From assembly GCF_003464085.1 (NCBI RefSeq), contig NZ_QSDR01000007.1, positions 1-64,000 of the forward strand: a stretch of 64,000 nt of DNA. Reading direction: 5' to 3'. The notes beneath the pieces were generated by a model. That model was given only the letters and a program-made list of their open reading frames with translations. It was not told the DNA's origin and searched no databases. The number at the start of each line of letters is the position of its first letter. The stretch's first letter is position 1. Origin of the DNA: Clostridium sp. AM58-1XD (GTDB lineage Bacteria; Bacillota; Clostridia; Lachnospirales; Lachnospiraceae). The translations under genes and the position numbers were made by a program. Positions 9,579 to 17,670 of this stretch are shown here, piece by piece.

Positions 9579-9696
9579 ACTTTCCAGGAAAAACCTTGTT
9601 ATTATAAAGTGTTAAAGTATCTAATTTCCTGTAAAGTAAAAAACTTTCCGGGAGAGCCCTTGTTCTTCTTTCGTTGGAAAGAGCTCCCAGGAAAAG
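9579..9696. repeat. Dispersed palindromic element, two divergent copies in tandem
   Basis: Copy 1 (9579-9637) has ends ACTTTCCAGGAAA and TTTCCTGTAAAGT, which pair at 12 of 13 positions, around an AT-rich core with CTTGTTATTATAAAGTG. Copy 2 (9643-9696) begins ACTTTCCGGGAGAG, contains CCCTTGTTCTT and closes with GCTCCCAGGAAAAG, again a hairpin. Related copies occur at 42299-42357 and, truncated, at 51306. Copy 1 begins directly at the end of a terminator T-run. No reading frame is conserved. Confidence 0.7.
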
Positions 9697-9767
9697 CGTT
9701 CGTACGTACTGTAAAATAGAAAGATATGAAAATATGGCAGCAGAATCTGAGGACAGGAGGTGCGGTG

Positions 9768-9965
9768 ATGATTTGTGTAAATGGAGAAAATCTGGAATGC
9801 CGGACGGAGATTACATTAAAAGAATTTCTGACGGACCGGGGATTTATTATTGCACGCGTTGCTGTTGAGCGCAACGGTGAGATCATTCCTAAGGCAGTTT
9901 ATGATAAAACCATTCTAAAGGATGGAGATAAACTGGAAATTGTTAATTTCGTAGGGGGAGGCTGA
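9768..9965 (+). CDS. thiS: Sulfur carrier protein ThiS
   Basis: 65 aa, beta-grasp fold, ending in the diagnostic FVGGG, whose terminal Gly is adenylated and thiocarboxylated to deliver sulfur to the thiamine thiazole ring. Start ATG at 9768 is set by AGGAGG at 9755-9760. First gene of thiS-thiF-thiG-thiE, six bases before thiF. Confidence 0.93.
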   Translation: MICVNGENLECRTEITLKEFLTDRGFIIARVAVERNGEIIPKAVYDKTILKDGDKLEIVNFVGGG

Positions 9966-9971
9966 TCGATC

Positions 9972-10616
9972 ATGAACGGAGGAATTCCATCCAGAGAAGA
10001 ATTTGCAAGGATCATGGACAGCCGGTTTTCCAGTGAAGTTTATGAGAAAATGAAAGCCGGCCGGGTGGGAATTGCCGGACTTGGAGGCCTGGGCTCCCAT
10101 ATTGCGGTGATGCTTGCAAGAAGCGGTATTGGCTATCTTCACCTCGTGGATTTTGATACGGTGGATCTGAGCAATTTAAACCGCCAGGAGTACAGGGTGG
10201 CACACCTGGGAAGGCCGAAAACAGAAGCCCTGAAAGAACAGCTGCTGGAGATCAATCCTTATCTTGAAATCACATGTGATTGTGTGAAAATAACCGAAGA
10301 GAATGCGGCAGCAATTTTTAGAGGGGATGATATTATCTGCGAAGCTTTCGATCAACCGGAGAATAAAGCGATGCTTGTGGAAGCAGTTCTTTCAGGATGT
10401 CCGGACAAAAAGCTGGTGACAGGGTCGGGAATGGCTGGATTTGAAAGCGGAAATACCATAAAGACAAGAAAAGTAATGAAGAACTGGTATATGTGCGGCG
10501 ATGAAAAAACAGATATTGCCGACGGCACAGGCCTTATGGCGGCCCGGGTCAGTATCTGCGCAGGCCACGAGGCCAATATGGTGATACGCCTTCTTCAGGG
10601 TATTGAAGAGCCATAG
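9972..10616 (+). CDS. thiF: ThiS adenylyltransferase ThiF
   Basis: 214 aa, the short clostridial form. It has the dinucleotide-binding GLGGLGSHIAV (about 35-45), the VDFDTVDLSNLNRQEY element and DQPENKAML. It activates the ThiS C-terminus as an acyl-adenylate. It starts 6 bases after thiS. A 173-base gap with a short tandem repeat follows before thiG. Confidence 0.92.
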   Translation: MNGGIPSREEFARIMDSRFSSEVYEKMKAGRVGIAGLGGLGSHIAVMLARSGIGYLHLVDFDTVDLSNLNRQEYRVAHLGRPKTEALKEQLLEINPYLEITCDCVKITEENAAAIFRGDDIICEAFDQPENKAMLVEAVLSGCPDKKLVTGSGMAGFESGNTIKTRKVMKNWYMCGDEKTDIADGTGLMAARVSICAGHEANMVIRLLQGIEEP

Positions 10617-10636
10617 ATGGAGAACGCAGAGTGCGG

Positions 10637-10677
10637 AAACTGCAGAATACAAAAACTGCAGAATACGGAAACTGCGG
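10637..10677 (+). repeat. 16-bp tandem repeat, about 2.5 copies
   Basis: AAACTGCAGAATACAA (10637-10652) and AAACTGCAGAATACGG (10653-10668) are followed by the partial AAACTGCGG (10669-10677). It sits in the thiF-thiG gap, outside any credible gene, and looks like slippage-derived microrepeat sequence. Confidence 0.7.
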
Positions 10678-10789
10678 GGAAAGATTTGCCGTAGTAAGAC
10701 GAAAAACAGCCAGATATAAATAAAGAGAGAACGAAATTGAAAGAACAAATGAAACAATGATATTAAAAATAAGACAGAGAGGAAATGCT

Positions 10790-11554
10790 ATGAACAGAGA
10801 AGACAAATTAATTATTGGGGGACATGAATTTACATCAAGATTTATTTTAGGTTCCGGTAAATACAATTTCAGCCTGATTGAAGCTGCGATCAACCATGCA
10901 GGAGCTCAGATCATTACCCTGGCCCTGCGCCGCGCGGATGGCGGACAGAATATTCTGGATTACATACCAAAGGATGTTACGCTGCTTCCGAACACATCAG
11001 GTTCTGCGACAGCAGAGGAGGCAATCCGCACCGCAAGGCTGGCGAGAGAAGTAGGCTGTGGTGATTTTGTTAAACTGGAAGTCATTCGCGACAGGAAATA
11101 TCTCCTTCCGGACAATCAGGAGACGATAAAGGCGACAGAAATTCTCGCAAAAGAGGGCTTTATCGTCATGCCTTACATGTACCCGGACCTAAATGCGGCC
11201 CATGACCTTGCAAACGCTGGCGCCGCTGCAATCATGCCTCTTGCGGCGCCGATCGGATCCAATAAAGGGCTCTGCACGAAAGAATTTATACAGATTCTGA
11301 TTGATGAAATTGATCTTCCGATTATTGTGGATGCCGGAATCGGCCGTCCGTCCCAGGCCTGCGAAGTCATGGAAATGGGCGCCGCCGCAGTTATGGCAAA
11401 TACGGGTATCGCAACGGCTGGTGATATTCCCGCCATGGCGGAAGCATTTAAGGATGCAATTAATGCGGGAAGAAAGGCTTACTTAGCCGGACTCGGAAGA
11501 GTGCTGGACAGAGGCGGAGCCGCTTCTTCTCCTGTCACCGGTATATCCAAATAA
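10790..11554 (+). CDS. thiG: Thiazole synthase ThiG
   Basis: 254 aa TIM barrel. It forms the thiazole phosphate moiety from deoxyxylulose-5-phosphate, ThiS-thiocarboxylate and dehydroglycine. Recognisable elements are [10 protein letters not shown] near the start, FVKLEVIRD (Schiff-base Lys), VMPYMYPD, and the phosphate-binding [11 protein letters not shown] and VMANTGIA. Start ATG at 10790 behind AGAGGAAA is preferred over the in-frame upstream ATG at 10757. It lies in an operon with thiE, 21 bases downstream; thiH is not present. Confidence 0.93.
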   Translation: MNREDKLIIGGHEFTSRFILGSGKYNFSLIEAAINHAGAQIITLALRRADGGQNILDYIPKDVTLLPNTSGSATAEEAIRTARLAREVGCGDFVKLEVIRDRKYLLPDNQETIKATEILAKEGFIVMPYMYPDLNAAHDLANAGAAAIMPLAAPIGSNKGLCTKEFIQILIDEIDLPIIVDAGIGRPSQACEVMEMGAAAVMANTGIATAGDIPAMAEAFKDAINAGRKAYLAGLGRVLDRGGAASSPVTGISK

Positions 11555-11575
11555 GTAACCGGACAAGGAGCGTAT

Positions 11576-12163
11576 ATGACAGCAGAGAAGTGTACTCAGG
11601 TTATTGCAGTAACAAACAGAAAACTATGTACCAGGCCGTTTCTGGAGCAGATAAAGAGAGCGGCAGAACAGAAACCACATGCCATGATCCTGAGGGAAAA
11701 GGACCTGACGGAAGGGGAATATGAAGAACTGGCAGAAAAAGTGATGGAAATATGTAAAAACCAGGGCGTAGACTGCATTCTCCACACGTATATGGATGCC
11801 GCCAGGCGCCTTGGATGCAGAAAGATTCATCTGCCGCTGTGGCTTTTCGAGCAAAAGAAGTCGGAGAATCTGCAGTTTGCAAATGAGTACGGATTTGAGG
11901 CTATAGGAGTATCCACCCATAGTCTGAAAGACGCGGTGCTGGCCGAAGAACTGGGCGCTTCTTATATTACGGCCGGCCATATATTTGTGACTGACTGTAA
12001 AAAAGGCCTGGAACCAAGGGGACTTGATTTTTTGAAAGAAGTTTGTGAAGGCGTGAATATACCTGTTTATGCGATCGGAGGCATTCATCCATATAACCAG
12101 GAAGCGCCAATACGTGCGGGGGCGGCCGGTGTGTGTATGATGTCGGAATTTATGAAACTGTAA
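11576..12163 (+). CDS. thiE: Thiamine-phosphate synthase / TenI-like protein
   Basis: 195 aa TIM-barrel protein. It contains ILREKDLTEGEY (matching the LRxKxxxxxE of ThiE), the HLPLW strand, GVSTHSLKDA, AGHIFVTDCKKGLEPRG and a C-terminal YAIGGIHPYN and AAGVCMMS phosphate-binding segment. ThiE joins the pyrimidine and thiazole phosphates. In thi operons the related TenI is a thiazole tautomerase with the same fold, so the exact role is not settled by sequence reading. Last gene of the thi operon, followed by a terminator. Confidence 0.85.
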   Translation: MTAEKCTQVIAVTNRKLCTRPFLEQIKRAAEQKPHAMILREKDLTEGEYEELAEKVMEICKNQGVDCILHTYMDAARRLGCRKIHLPLWLFEQKKSENLQFANEYGFEAIGVSTHSLKDAVLAEELGASYITAGHIFVTDCKKGLEPRGLDFLKEVCEGVNIPVYAIGGIHPYNQEAPIRAGAAGVCMMSEFMKL

Positions 12164-12227
12164 AATACGGCTGATAACAGATTACACAGTGAACTGATGG
12201 GAACATGCTTTTAGATAAAATGCTACG

Positions 12228-12275
12228 AAAGGATGCGCAGAGAGATGTTTTTTTCTCTGCAGCGTCCTTTTTTTG
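12228..12275 (+). terminator. Terminator after the thi operon
   Basis: GGATGCGCAGAG pairs with CTCTGCAGCGTCC (12 pairs including one T-G, one bulged A), flanked by AAA and T7. It closes the thiS-thiE transcript about 65 bases after the thiE stop. Confidence 0.82.
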
Positions 12276-12398
12276 CCTTGAAACAGCTGTCAATCAATGA
12301 TACACTAAATTCTGAGATACCAGAGTCAAAATACCTTTTGACCTCAACATCAAGTCTGAATGTAGACTGTGGTCAGAGCAGAAATGGAAAGAGTATAT

Positions 12399-13387
12399 AT
12401 GGACGGATTTCAGAGTACAGAATGTTTATATAAAATTGTAGATGACAATGTGGTGATTACCGCATGCCGCAGCTTTGACAGTGCGGCATGGATTCCGGAA
12501 ACAATTGAAGGTTATCCGGTAACAGAGCTGGCTCCCTATGCTTTTTCTGCGGAACGCAGAACAGAGCCGGAGGGAACATGGACGGTTAACGGGGAAATGT
12601 ACAGAGGAGATGAAAAAGAGTTGCCGCCGCTTTTGGAAGGGCTCAGGCTGAAAGAACTGCATCTGCCGTCCAGTATGAAAAAAATAGGTCCCTATGCATT
12701 TTATAACTGTGAAAAATGGGAGAAGTTTTCCTCTATGGGAGTCTCAGGGACTTCGGTGCCGGAGCATTTACCGGCTGTAAGAAGGTGAATTTTATAGACT
12801 TGACGATGGAGCCTGGGGTGAAATCCGGGCTGAAGGATATCCTTTCCGAACTTCGGCAGGAACTTAGAGTGGATTACAGGCTGCAGGTAAACGGGGAAAG
12901 CTATCTGGCGGCAAAACTGATTTTCCCCCAGTTTTATGAAGAAGCGGTGGAAAATACGCCGGCCAGGATCATTTCCAGCAGGACACATGGAAGCGGCCAT
13001 TTCTACAGGTACAGTTTTGACGGGAAGGAAATTAAGTTTCGGGATTATGATTCGCAGTTTCATAATATGGTGCTGCTGGACAGGGAGACGCTGTGCGCGG
13101 AAATGGCATTAAACCGTATGCGCTATCCATATGGTCTTTCCAGGGAACATCAGGAACAATATCAGGAATATATAAACGAACATAATGTGACGGCGGCCGG
13201 TCTGGCACTTAAAGCACACGATATGGAGCTTTTGAAATGGGTGTTAAGCTGCGCTGATTTCAGCCGTGAAGATCTGGAACGGTCGGTCGAGGCGGCAGAC
13301 AGGTGTGGAAATACAGAAGGTTTAAGCTTTCTGATGGACTACCGCCATGAACATTTTAAGCCAAGGCGCAAGACCTTTGAGCTATAG
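12399..13387 (+). CDS. BspA-type leucine-rich-repeat protein (frameshift as sequenced)
   Basis: About 329 aa when repaired. The N-terminal half has BspA/LRR_5 repeats: ITACRSFDSAAWIPETIEG, a PYAF element, LKELHLPSSMKKIGPYAFYN and GAGAFTGCKK. The C-terminal half, after GKEIKFRDYDSQFHN, is helical with no family recognised. The frame breaks near 12728-12732: AAG-TTT-TCC-TCT-ATG runs out of frame, while one extra T or C there gives EKWEKFSLYGSLRDFG and continues through the second half. ATG at 12399 follows GGAAAGAG; ATG at 12384 is an alternative. It heads a cassette with the VWA protein and the MoxR ATPase, 31 bases apart. No signal peptide is visible, so it is probably cytoplasmic. Confidence 0.75.
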
Positions 13388-13418
13388 ATTTGAGCTATGG
13401 AAAAGGAAGGAAAATGAT

Positions 13419-14807
13419 ATGATAGATCCGACGAGGCACAGGCAGCTGCAGGAGCTGAACCTGGTAAATGTCTGTACGGAAATCCTGTATAATTCCAGAA
13501 ATGAGCTATATATGAATATGAGGTTTCTGGACATATCTTTAAGCAGCCTGCAGTTCACAGCGGATACAGGCTGCCGCGGAATGGGGACGGACGGATTTGT
13601 GATTTATTATCATCCGGAGTACCTTTGTGACTTATATAAAAAGAGCAGGATTCTGGTAAACAGGTCCTACCTTCATCTCGTGCTTCACTGCCTGTTCTGC
13701 CACCTGGATACGAGGGGGAAACGGGCTCCGGAATACTGGAATCTGGCATGCGATATCGCCATGGAATCCATAATAGACAGTATGTATCAGAAATGCATTT
13801 ACATCGCTCCCAATCCATACCGGCGTGACATCTATCTCAGGCTGAGGAAGGAACTGAAGGTGCTTACGGCGGAAGGTGTTTATAAGGTCCTGCAGAAGTG
13901 GGAGATGGAAGAGCCCAGGTTTAATCGTATGGCGGCTGAGTTCTGCATCGATGACCATAAATACTGGTATCAGAAGGACTCCGGACAGAAGTCCCAGCCC
14001 AGAAAGAATAAATGGGACAATAACCGGGAGAAGATGCAGACGGAAATGGAGACATTTGCGAACAAGGCTTCCGATGACAGCGGAGACCTGATCGAGCAGG
14101 TGCGTATTGAAAACAGAGAACGATATGACTATAAGAAGTTTTTACGCAAATTCGCCGTTCTGAAAGAAGAAGTACAGGTAGATCCGGACTCTTTTGACTA
14201 TGTATTCTATACCTACGGCCTGGAGCTATACGGAAATATGCCTCTGATTGAGCCGCAGGAGACTAGAGAAATGTACCGGGTGGAAGACTTTGTCATCGTG
14301 ATCGATACGTCCATGTCCTGTTCCGGTGATCTGGTCAGGCGCTTCCTGGAAGAAACATATTCCGTTCTTGCGGAATCGGAGAGTTATTTCAGAAAAATAA
14401 ATATTCATATCATTCAGTGTGATGATAAAGTTCAGGATGATCATATCATTACAAGCCAGGAGGATATGGATGAATACATGGAAAATTTTACAATCATGGG
14501 CCATGGAGGAACTGATTTCAGGCCGGCCTTTGAATACGTGAACAGCCTGGTGCTGCAGCAGCGGTTTCATAAGCTGCGCGGCCTGATTTATTTTACAGAC
14601 GGAGAAGGGATATTTCCGGTAAAGAAGCCTGTTTATGAAACAGCTTTTGTGTTTATTAAAGATAATTATACGGATTTGTCTGTGCCGCCATGGGCCATTA
14701 AACTGATCCTGGAGCCAGGTGATCTGGCCAGACAGGAGGAGGAAGAGCTGACAGACGACTGGGGCGGACAGGTTATCCTTACAGAAGGCGGAGAGCGGGA
14801 AATGTGA
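13419..14807 (+). CDS. VWA-like / putative metallopeptidase protein (DUF2201 type)
   Basis: 462 aa. The N-terminal half has a zinc-peptidase-like HLVLHCLFCHL (H86, H90, H95) and a following WNLACDIAME helix. The C-terminal half is a von Willebrand A-like domain with a MIDAS-type DTSMS (D296, S298, S300) and a GHGGTDFRPAFEYV loop. This architecture is paired with MoxR AAA ATPases in many bacteria, where VWA proteins act as metal-dependent adaptors or substrates. ATG at 13419 has AAGGAAGG upstream. It lies between the LRR gene and the MoxR gene with short gaps. Target unknown. Confidence 0.82.
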   Translation: MIDPTRHRQLQELNLVNVCTEILYNSRNELYMNMRFLDISLSSLQFTADTGCRGMGTDGFVIYYHPEYLCDLYKKSRILVNRSYLHLVLHCLFCHLDTRGKRAPEYWNLACDIAMESIIDSMYQKCIYIAPNPYRRDIYLRLRKELKVLTAEGVYKVLQKWEMEEPRFNRMAAEFCIDDHKYWYQKDSGQKSQPRKNKWDNNREKMQTEMETFANKASDDSGDLIEQVRIENRERYDYKKFLRKFAVLKEEVQVDPDSFDYVFYTYGLELYGNMPLIEPQETREMYRVEDFVIVIDTSMSCSGDLVRRFLEETYSVLAESESYFRKINIHIIQCDDKVQDDHIITSQEDMDEYMENFTIMGHGGTDFRPAFEYVNSLVLQQRFHKLRGLIYFTDGEGIFPVKKPVYETAFVFIKDNYTDLSVPPWAIKLILEPGDLARQEEEELTDDWGGQVILTEGGEREM

Positions 14808-14852
14808 CAGTGAAATATTTCCGTAACTAAATGATTAACAGGGAGAAAAGTT

Positions 14853-16409
14853 ATGAATATTAAACGTGCAAAACAGGAAGTTAAAAATACAATTGAAGCA
14901 TATCTTCTGAAGGATGAATTCGGGTCTTACGCAATTCCGTCCATCCGACAGAGACCAGTTCTTCTGATCGGACCGCCAGGAGTGGGAAAGACTCAGATTA
15001 TGGAGCAGATTGCCAGAGAATGCCAGGTGGGCCTCATATCCTATACGATTACTCACCATACGAGGCAGAGCGCTGTGGGACTGCCGTTTATTTCCAAAAA
15101 GTCCTACGGTGGAAAGGAATATTCCGTCACAGAGTATACGATGAGTGAAATCGTAGCTTCTATTTACAATAAAATTGAAAATACAGGGTTGAAAGAGGGT
15201 ATTCTTTTCATTGACGAGATCAACTGTGTTTCTGAGACACTGGCGCCGACTATGCTTCAGTTTTTACAGTGCAAAACATTTGGAAACCACAAGATACCGG
15301 AAGGATGGATTATCGCGGCAGCAGGCAACCCTCCCGAATTCAATAAATCGGTGCGTGAATTCGATGTGGTAACACTGGATAGAATCAAACTGATTCAGGT
15401 TGAGGCGGACTTTAACGTATGGAAGGAATATGCGTACCAGGAATCCATTCACCCTGCAATTATTTCTTATCTGGATGTAAAAAACCAGAATTTCTGCCAG
15501 ATTGAGACGACAGTAGACGGAAAGCTTTTTGCTACGCCGCGTGGATGGGAAGACCTGTCCCGATTAATTGAGGTTTATGAGAAAATAGGAAAAACCGTGG
15601 ATCGTGATGTGATTTTCCAGTACATCCAGCATCCGGCAATTTCCAAGGATTTTGCGAACTATCTGGAACTTTACTACAAGTATGAAAACGAATATCAGGT
15701 GAGCGAAATCTTGAAGGGAATCATCAAGGAAGACGTGTGTGAAAAGCTGGCCCGCGCGCCCTTTGATGAAAAACTCAGCGTGATCGGTCTCGTGCTCTCA
15801 AAGCTTGGCAGCATGTTCAAGGATGCTCTGGAGCAGGAGGCGTTTGTCTCCATGCTGATGACACAGCTGAAGATATTTAGGGAAGGGCTGGAAAGTGTAG
15901 ATGAAAAGGCCGCTGCCGCACTGGGAAGCCGATCTGCTGGAAAAACACTCCATGCAACGTCACGCCTTGGCGACGTCCTCACGGCGCTGACAGTTGAAAG
16001 AAGAAGGAAAAAAGAAGCTGAGCTGCTTGGAAGAAAGGAAGATTATCGCTATCGAAGGGTAATTAAGAAGCTGGAAGGTTATCTTCAGATACTGAAAGGG
16101 GATCACCTGGAGGATATGGACGAGGCGTGGGAGCGCCTGAAAGCCCTTTTTGCAGAAGAGAGCGGCCGTTATAACGACATGATTGACGGTTGCGGTGATG
16201 CGCTGGAACATGGATTTGATTTTATGGAGGCTGCATTCGGAGACAGTCAGGAAATGGTTATCTTTATTACGAATTTGAATACGAATTACTACAGCGTACG
16301 CTTCCTTCAGGAGTATGAATGCGAACGGTATTATCAGTACAATAAGAAGCTGCTTTTTGAAGACAGGGAAGGCGAGTTGAAAAAACGTATCGATTCCGCG
16401 CTTCAGTAA
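14853..16409 (+). CDS. MoxR-family AAA+ ATPase
   Basis: 518 aa. It has Walker A GPPGVGKT (40-47), Walker B ILFIDEI (117-123), sensor-1 AAAGNPPEFN and an arginine-rich lid. An extra C-terminal helical domain of about 220 residues, rich in Lys and Glu, follows. MoxR ATPases work as chaperone-like remodelers with VWA partners, and the adjacent VWA/peptidase protein is the obvious partner. 45 bases separate them, with GGGAGAA before the ATG. What the complex remodels is unknown; the LRR protein could supply recognition. Confidence 0.85.
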   Translation: MNIKRAKQEVKNTIEAYLLKDEFGSYAIPSIRQRPVLLIGPPGVGKTQIMEQIARECQVGLISYTITHHTRQSAVGLPFISKKSYGGKEYSVTEYTMSEIVASIYNKIENTGLKEGILFIDEINCVSETLAPTMLQFLQCKTFGNHKIPEGWIIAAAGNPPEFNKSVREFDVVTLDRIKLIQVEADFNVWKEYAYQESIHPAIISYLDVKNQNFCQIETTVDGKLFATPRGWEDLSRLIEVYEKIGKTVDRDVIFQYIQHPAISKDFANYLELYYKYENEYQVSEILKGIIKEDVCEKLARAPFDEKLSVIGLVLSKLGSMFKDALEQEAFVSMLMTQLKIFREGLESVDEKAAAALGSRSAGKTLHATSRLGDVLTALTVERRRKKEAELLGRKEDYRYRRVIKKLEGYLQILKGDHLEDMDEAWERLKALFAEESGRYNDMIDGCGDALEHGFDFMEAAFGDSQEMVIFITNLNTNYYSVRFLQEYECERYYQYNKKLLFEDREGELKKRIDSALQ

Positions 16410-16442
16410 AGAGCAGCTGGGAGACATCGGAGGAATCAGGCT

Positions 16443-16853
16443 ATGATATTTATTGGTGGAATCAGCCAGGGTAGAAAAGTGCTCAATTTTCACGGTGCTG
16501 TTGTGATCTGTGACAGCTGCGGCGCTTATGGAAGATATCAGGTGTTTATGACATATATGTATTTCAGTTTTTTCTTCATCCCATTATTTAAATGGGGAAA
16601 GAAATACTTCGTGCAGATGTCCTGCTGTGATGCGGTATATGAGCTGAATCCGGAGACAGGCGCTGCGATCGCACGCGGTATGGATGTGGAAATCAGAAAA
16701 GAAGATTTGAACCTGGTACGGCAGGGAAGGGGAAATCCATACGATCATTCCCAAGTTTCTGTGGATAACGCCGCCGCAGTCTGCCCTCACTGTGGATATC
16801 AGTTTCAGAATGATGAATTTGAATACTGTCCGAAATGCGGAAAGCGGTTATGA
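16443..16853 (+). CDS. Zinc-ribbon protein of unknown function
   Basis: 136 aa. There are two putative zinc sites: VICDSCG near residue 23, with CC at about 61-62, and a C-terminal zinc ribbon CPHCGYQF...CPKCGKRL. The segment MYFSFFFIPLFKWGKKYFV (about 39-57) is hydrophobic and may touch the membrane. It begins 33 bases after the MoxR gene, so it is probably the fourth member of that transcript. The stop is followed within 3 bases by a long inverted repeat that may end the operon. No function can be assigned. Confidence 0.75.
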   Translation: MIFIGGISQGRKVLNFHGAVVICDSCGAYGRYQVFMTYMYFSFFFIPLFKWGKKYFVQMSCCDAVYELNPETGAAIARGMDVEIRKEDLNLVRQGRGNPYDHSQVSVDNAAAVCPHCGYQFQNDEFEYCPKCGKRL

Positions 16854-16855
16854 AA

Positions 16856-16918
16856 GATTTTATTTGCAATAGTTTGTTCCGATGCGGTGGCAAGTCGCAA
16901 AATATTGCAAATAAAATC
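16856..16918. repeat. 16-bp perfect inverted repeat after the LRR-VWA-MoxR cassette
   Basis: GATTTTATTTGCAATA (16856-16871) and TATTGCAAATAAAATC (16903-16918) are perfect complements around a 31-nt spacer. It could fold as an AT-rich hairpin in the transcript. No T-run follows, so it is not a standard intrinsic terminator. It may protect the 3' end or be a protein-binding site. Confidence 0.75.
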
Positions 16919-16953
16919 CAACTGGAGAGCGGGCGTTGAAATAGGAGGTCTTT

Positions 16954-17670
16954 ATGAGAGTTACGTATATTCATCACAGTTCTTTTTTGGCTGAAACAAA
17001 AGGGAGATACCTTTTGTTTGATTATTATGAGGGAAAGATACCGGAATTAAGCCCGGATAAGCCTCTTTTTGTATTTGCAAGTCACCGTCATGGCGATCAT
17101 TTTTCTCCGGTGATATTTGAACTGGCAGATAAGCATCCACAGACCGTTTTCGTACTTTCCAGCGATATCTGGAAGAAACGGGTACCGGAACACCTGATGG
17201 AACGGACGGTATTTCTGAAATCTCACGTGGAAGAGGAGGTATCGCCCGGCGTGATGGTAAAAACCTTAAAATCTACGGATGAAGGTATAGCATTTCTGAT
17301 CCGGTGTGACGGACTCGCGATTTATCATGCGGGAGACCTGAATAACTGGCACTGGGAGGGAGAACCGGACAGCTGGAATGAAAAGATGGAACGTATTTAC
17401 CGCAACGAAATCGGGCGTATTGCAAAAGAAAAGATCGATGTGGCATTTATTCCTCTGGACGGCAGGCAGGAGGATTACTTTTATCTGGGAATTGACGAAT
17501 TTATGAAATATGCAGATGCAGAGGTGATTTTCCCCATGCACTGCTGGGGTGATTTTTCCGTTATTCAAAGGCTGAAGGAAATGCCGTGTTCAGAGCGGTA
17601 CCGCAGCAGAATAGCGGATATCAAAGAAGATGGTGACAGCTTCGAAATACAGGGAGGAAAACTGGTATGA
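16954..17670 (+). CDS. Metallo-beta-lactamase-fold hydrolase
   Basis: 238 aa. It has the MBL zinc motif SHRHGDHFS (H44, H46, D48, H49), AIYHAGDLN (second metal site) and a late MHCWGDF histidine. It resembles the UlaG/YycJ-like single-domain hydrolases; the substrate is not evident. ATG at 16954 has AGGAGG. Its stop overlaps the pyrC start by 4 bases (ATGA), so the two are translationally coupled. Confidence 0.85.
   Translation: MRVTYIHHSSFLAETKGRYLLFDYYEGKIPELSPDKPLFVFASHRHGDHFSPVIFELADKHPQTVFVLSSDIWKKRVPEHLMERTVFLKSHVEEEVSPGVMVKTLKSTDEGIAFLIRCDGLAIYHAGDLNNWHWEGEPDSWNEKMERIYRNEIGRIAKEKIDVAFIPLDGRQEDYFYLGIDEFMKYADAEVIFPMHCWGDFSVIQRLKEMPCSERYRSRIADIKEDGDSFEIQGGKLV

Noticed and set aside
9483..9719. 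78-aa open frame across the promoter-terminator RNA and the palindromic repeats
   Set aside because: It runs through a terminator hairpin and noncoding repeats and has no ribosome site or family resemblance.
9579..9767. TPP riboswitch before thiS
   Set aside because: The conserved TPP-aptamer core (CUGAGA and the ACCUGAUCUGG element) is not present anywhere in this leader.
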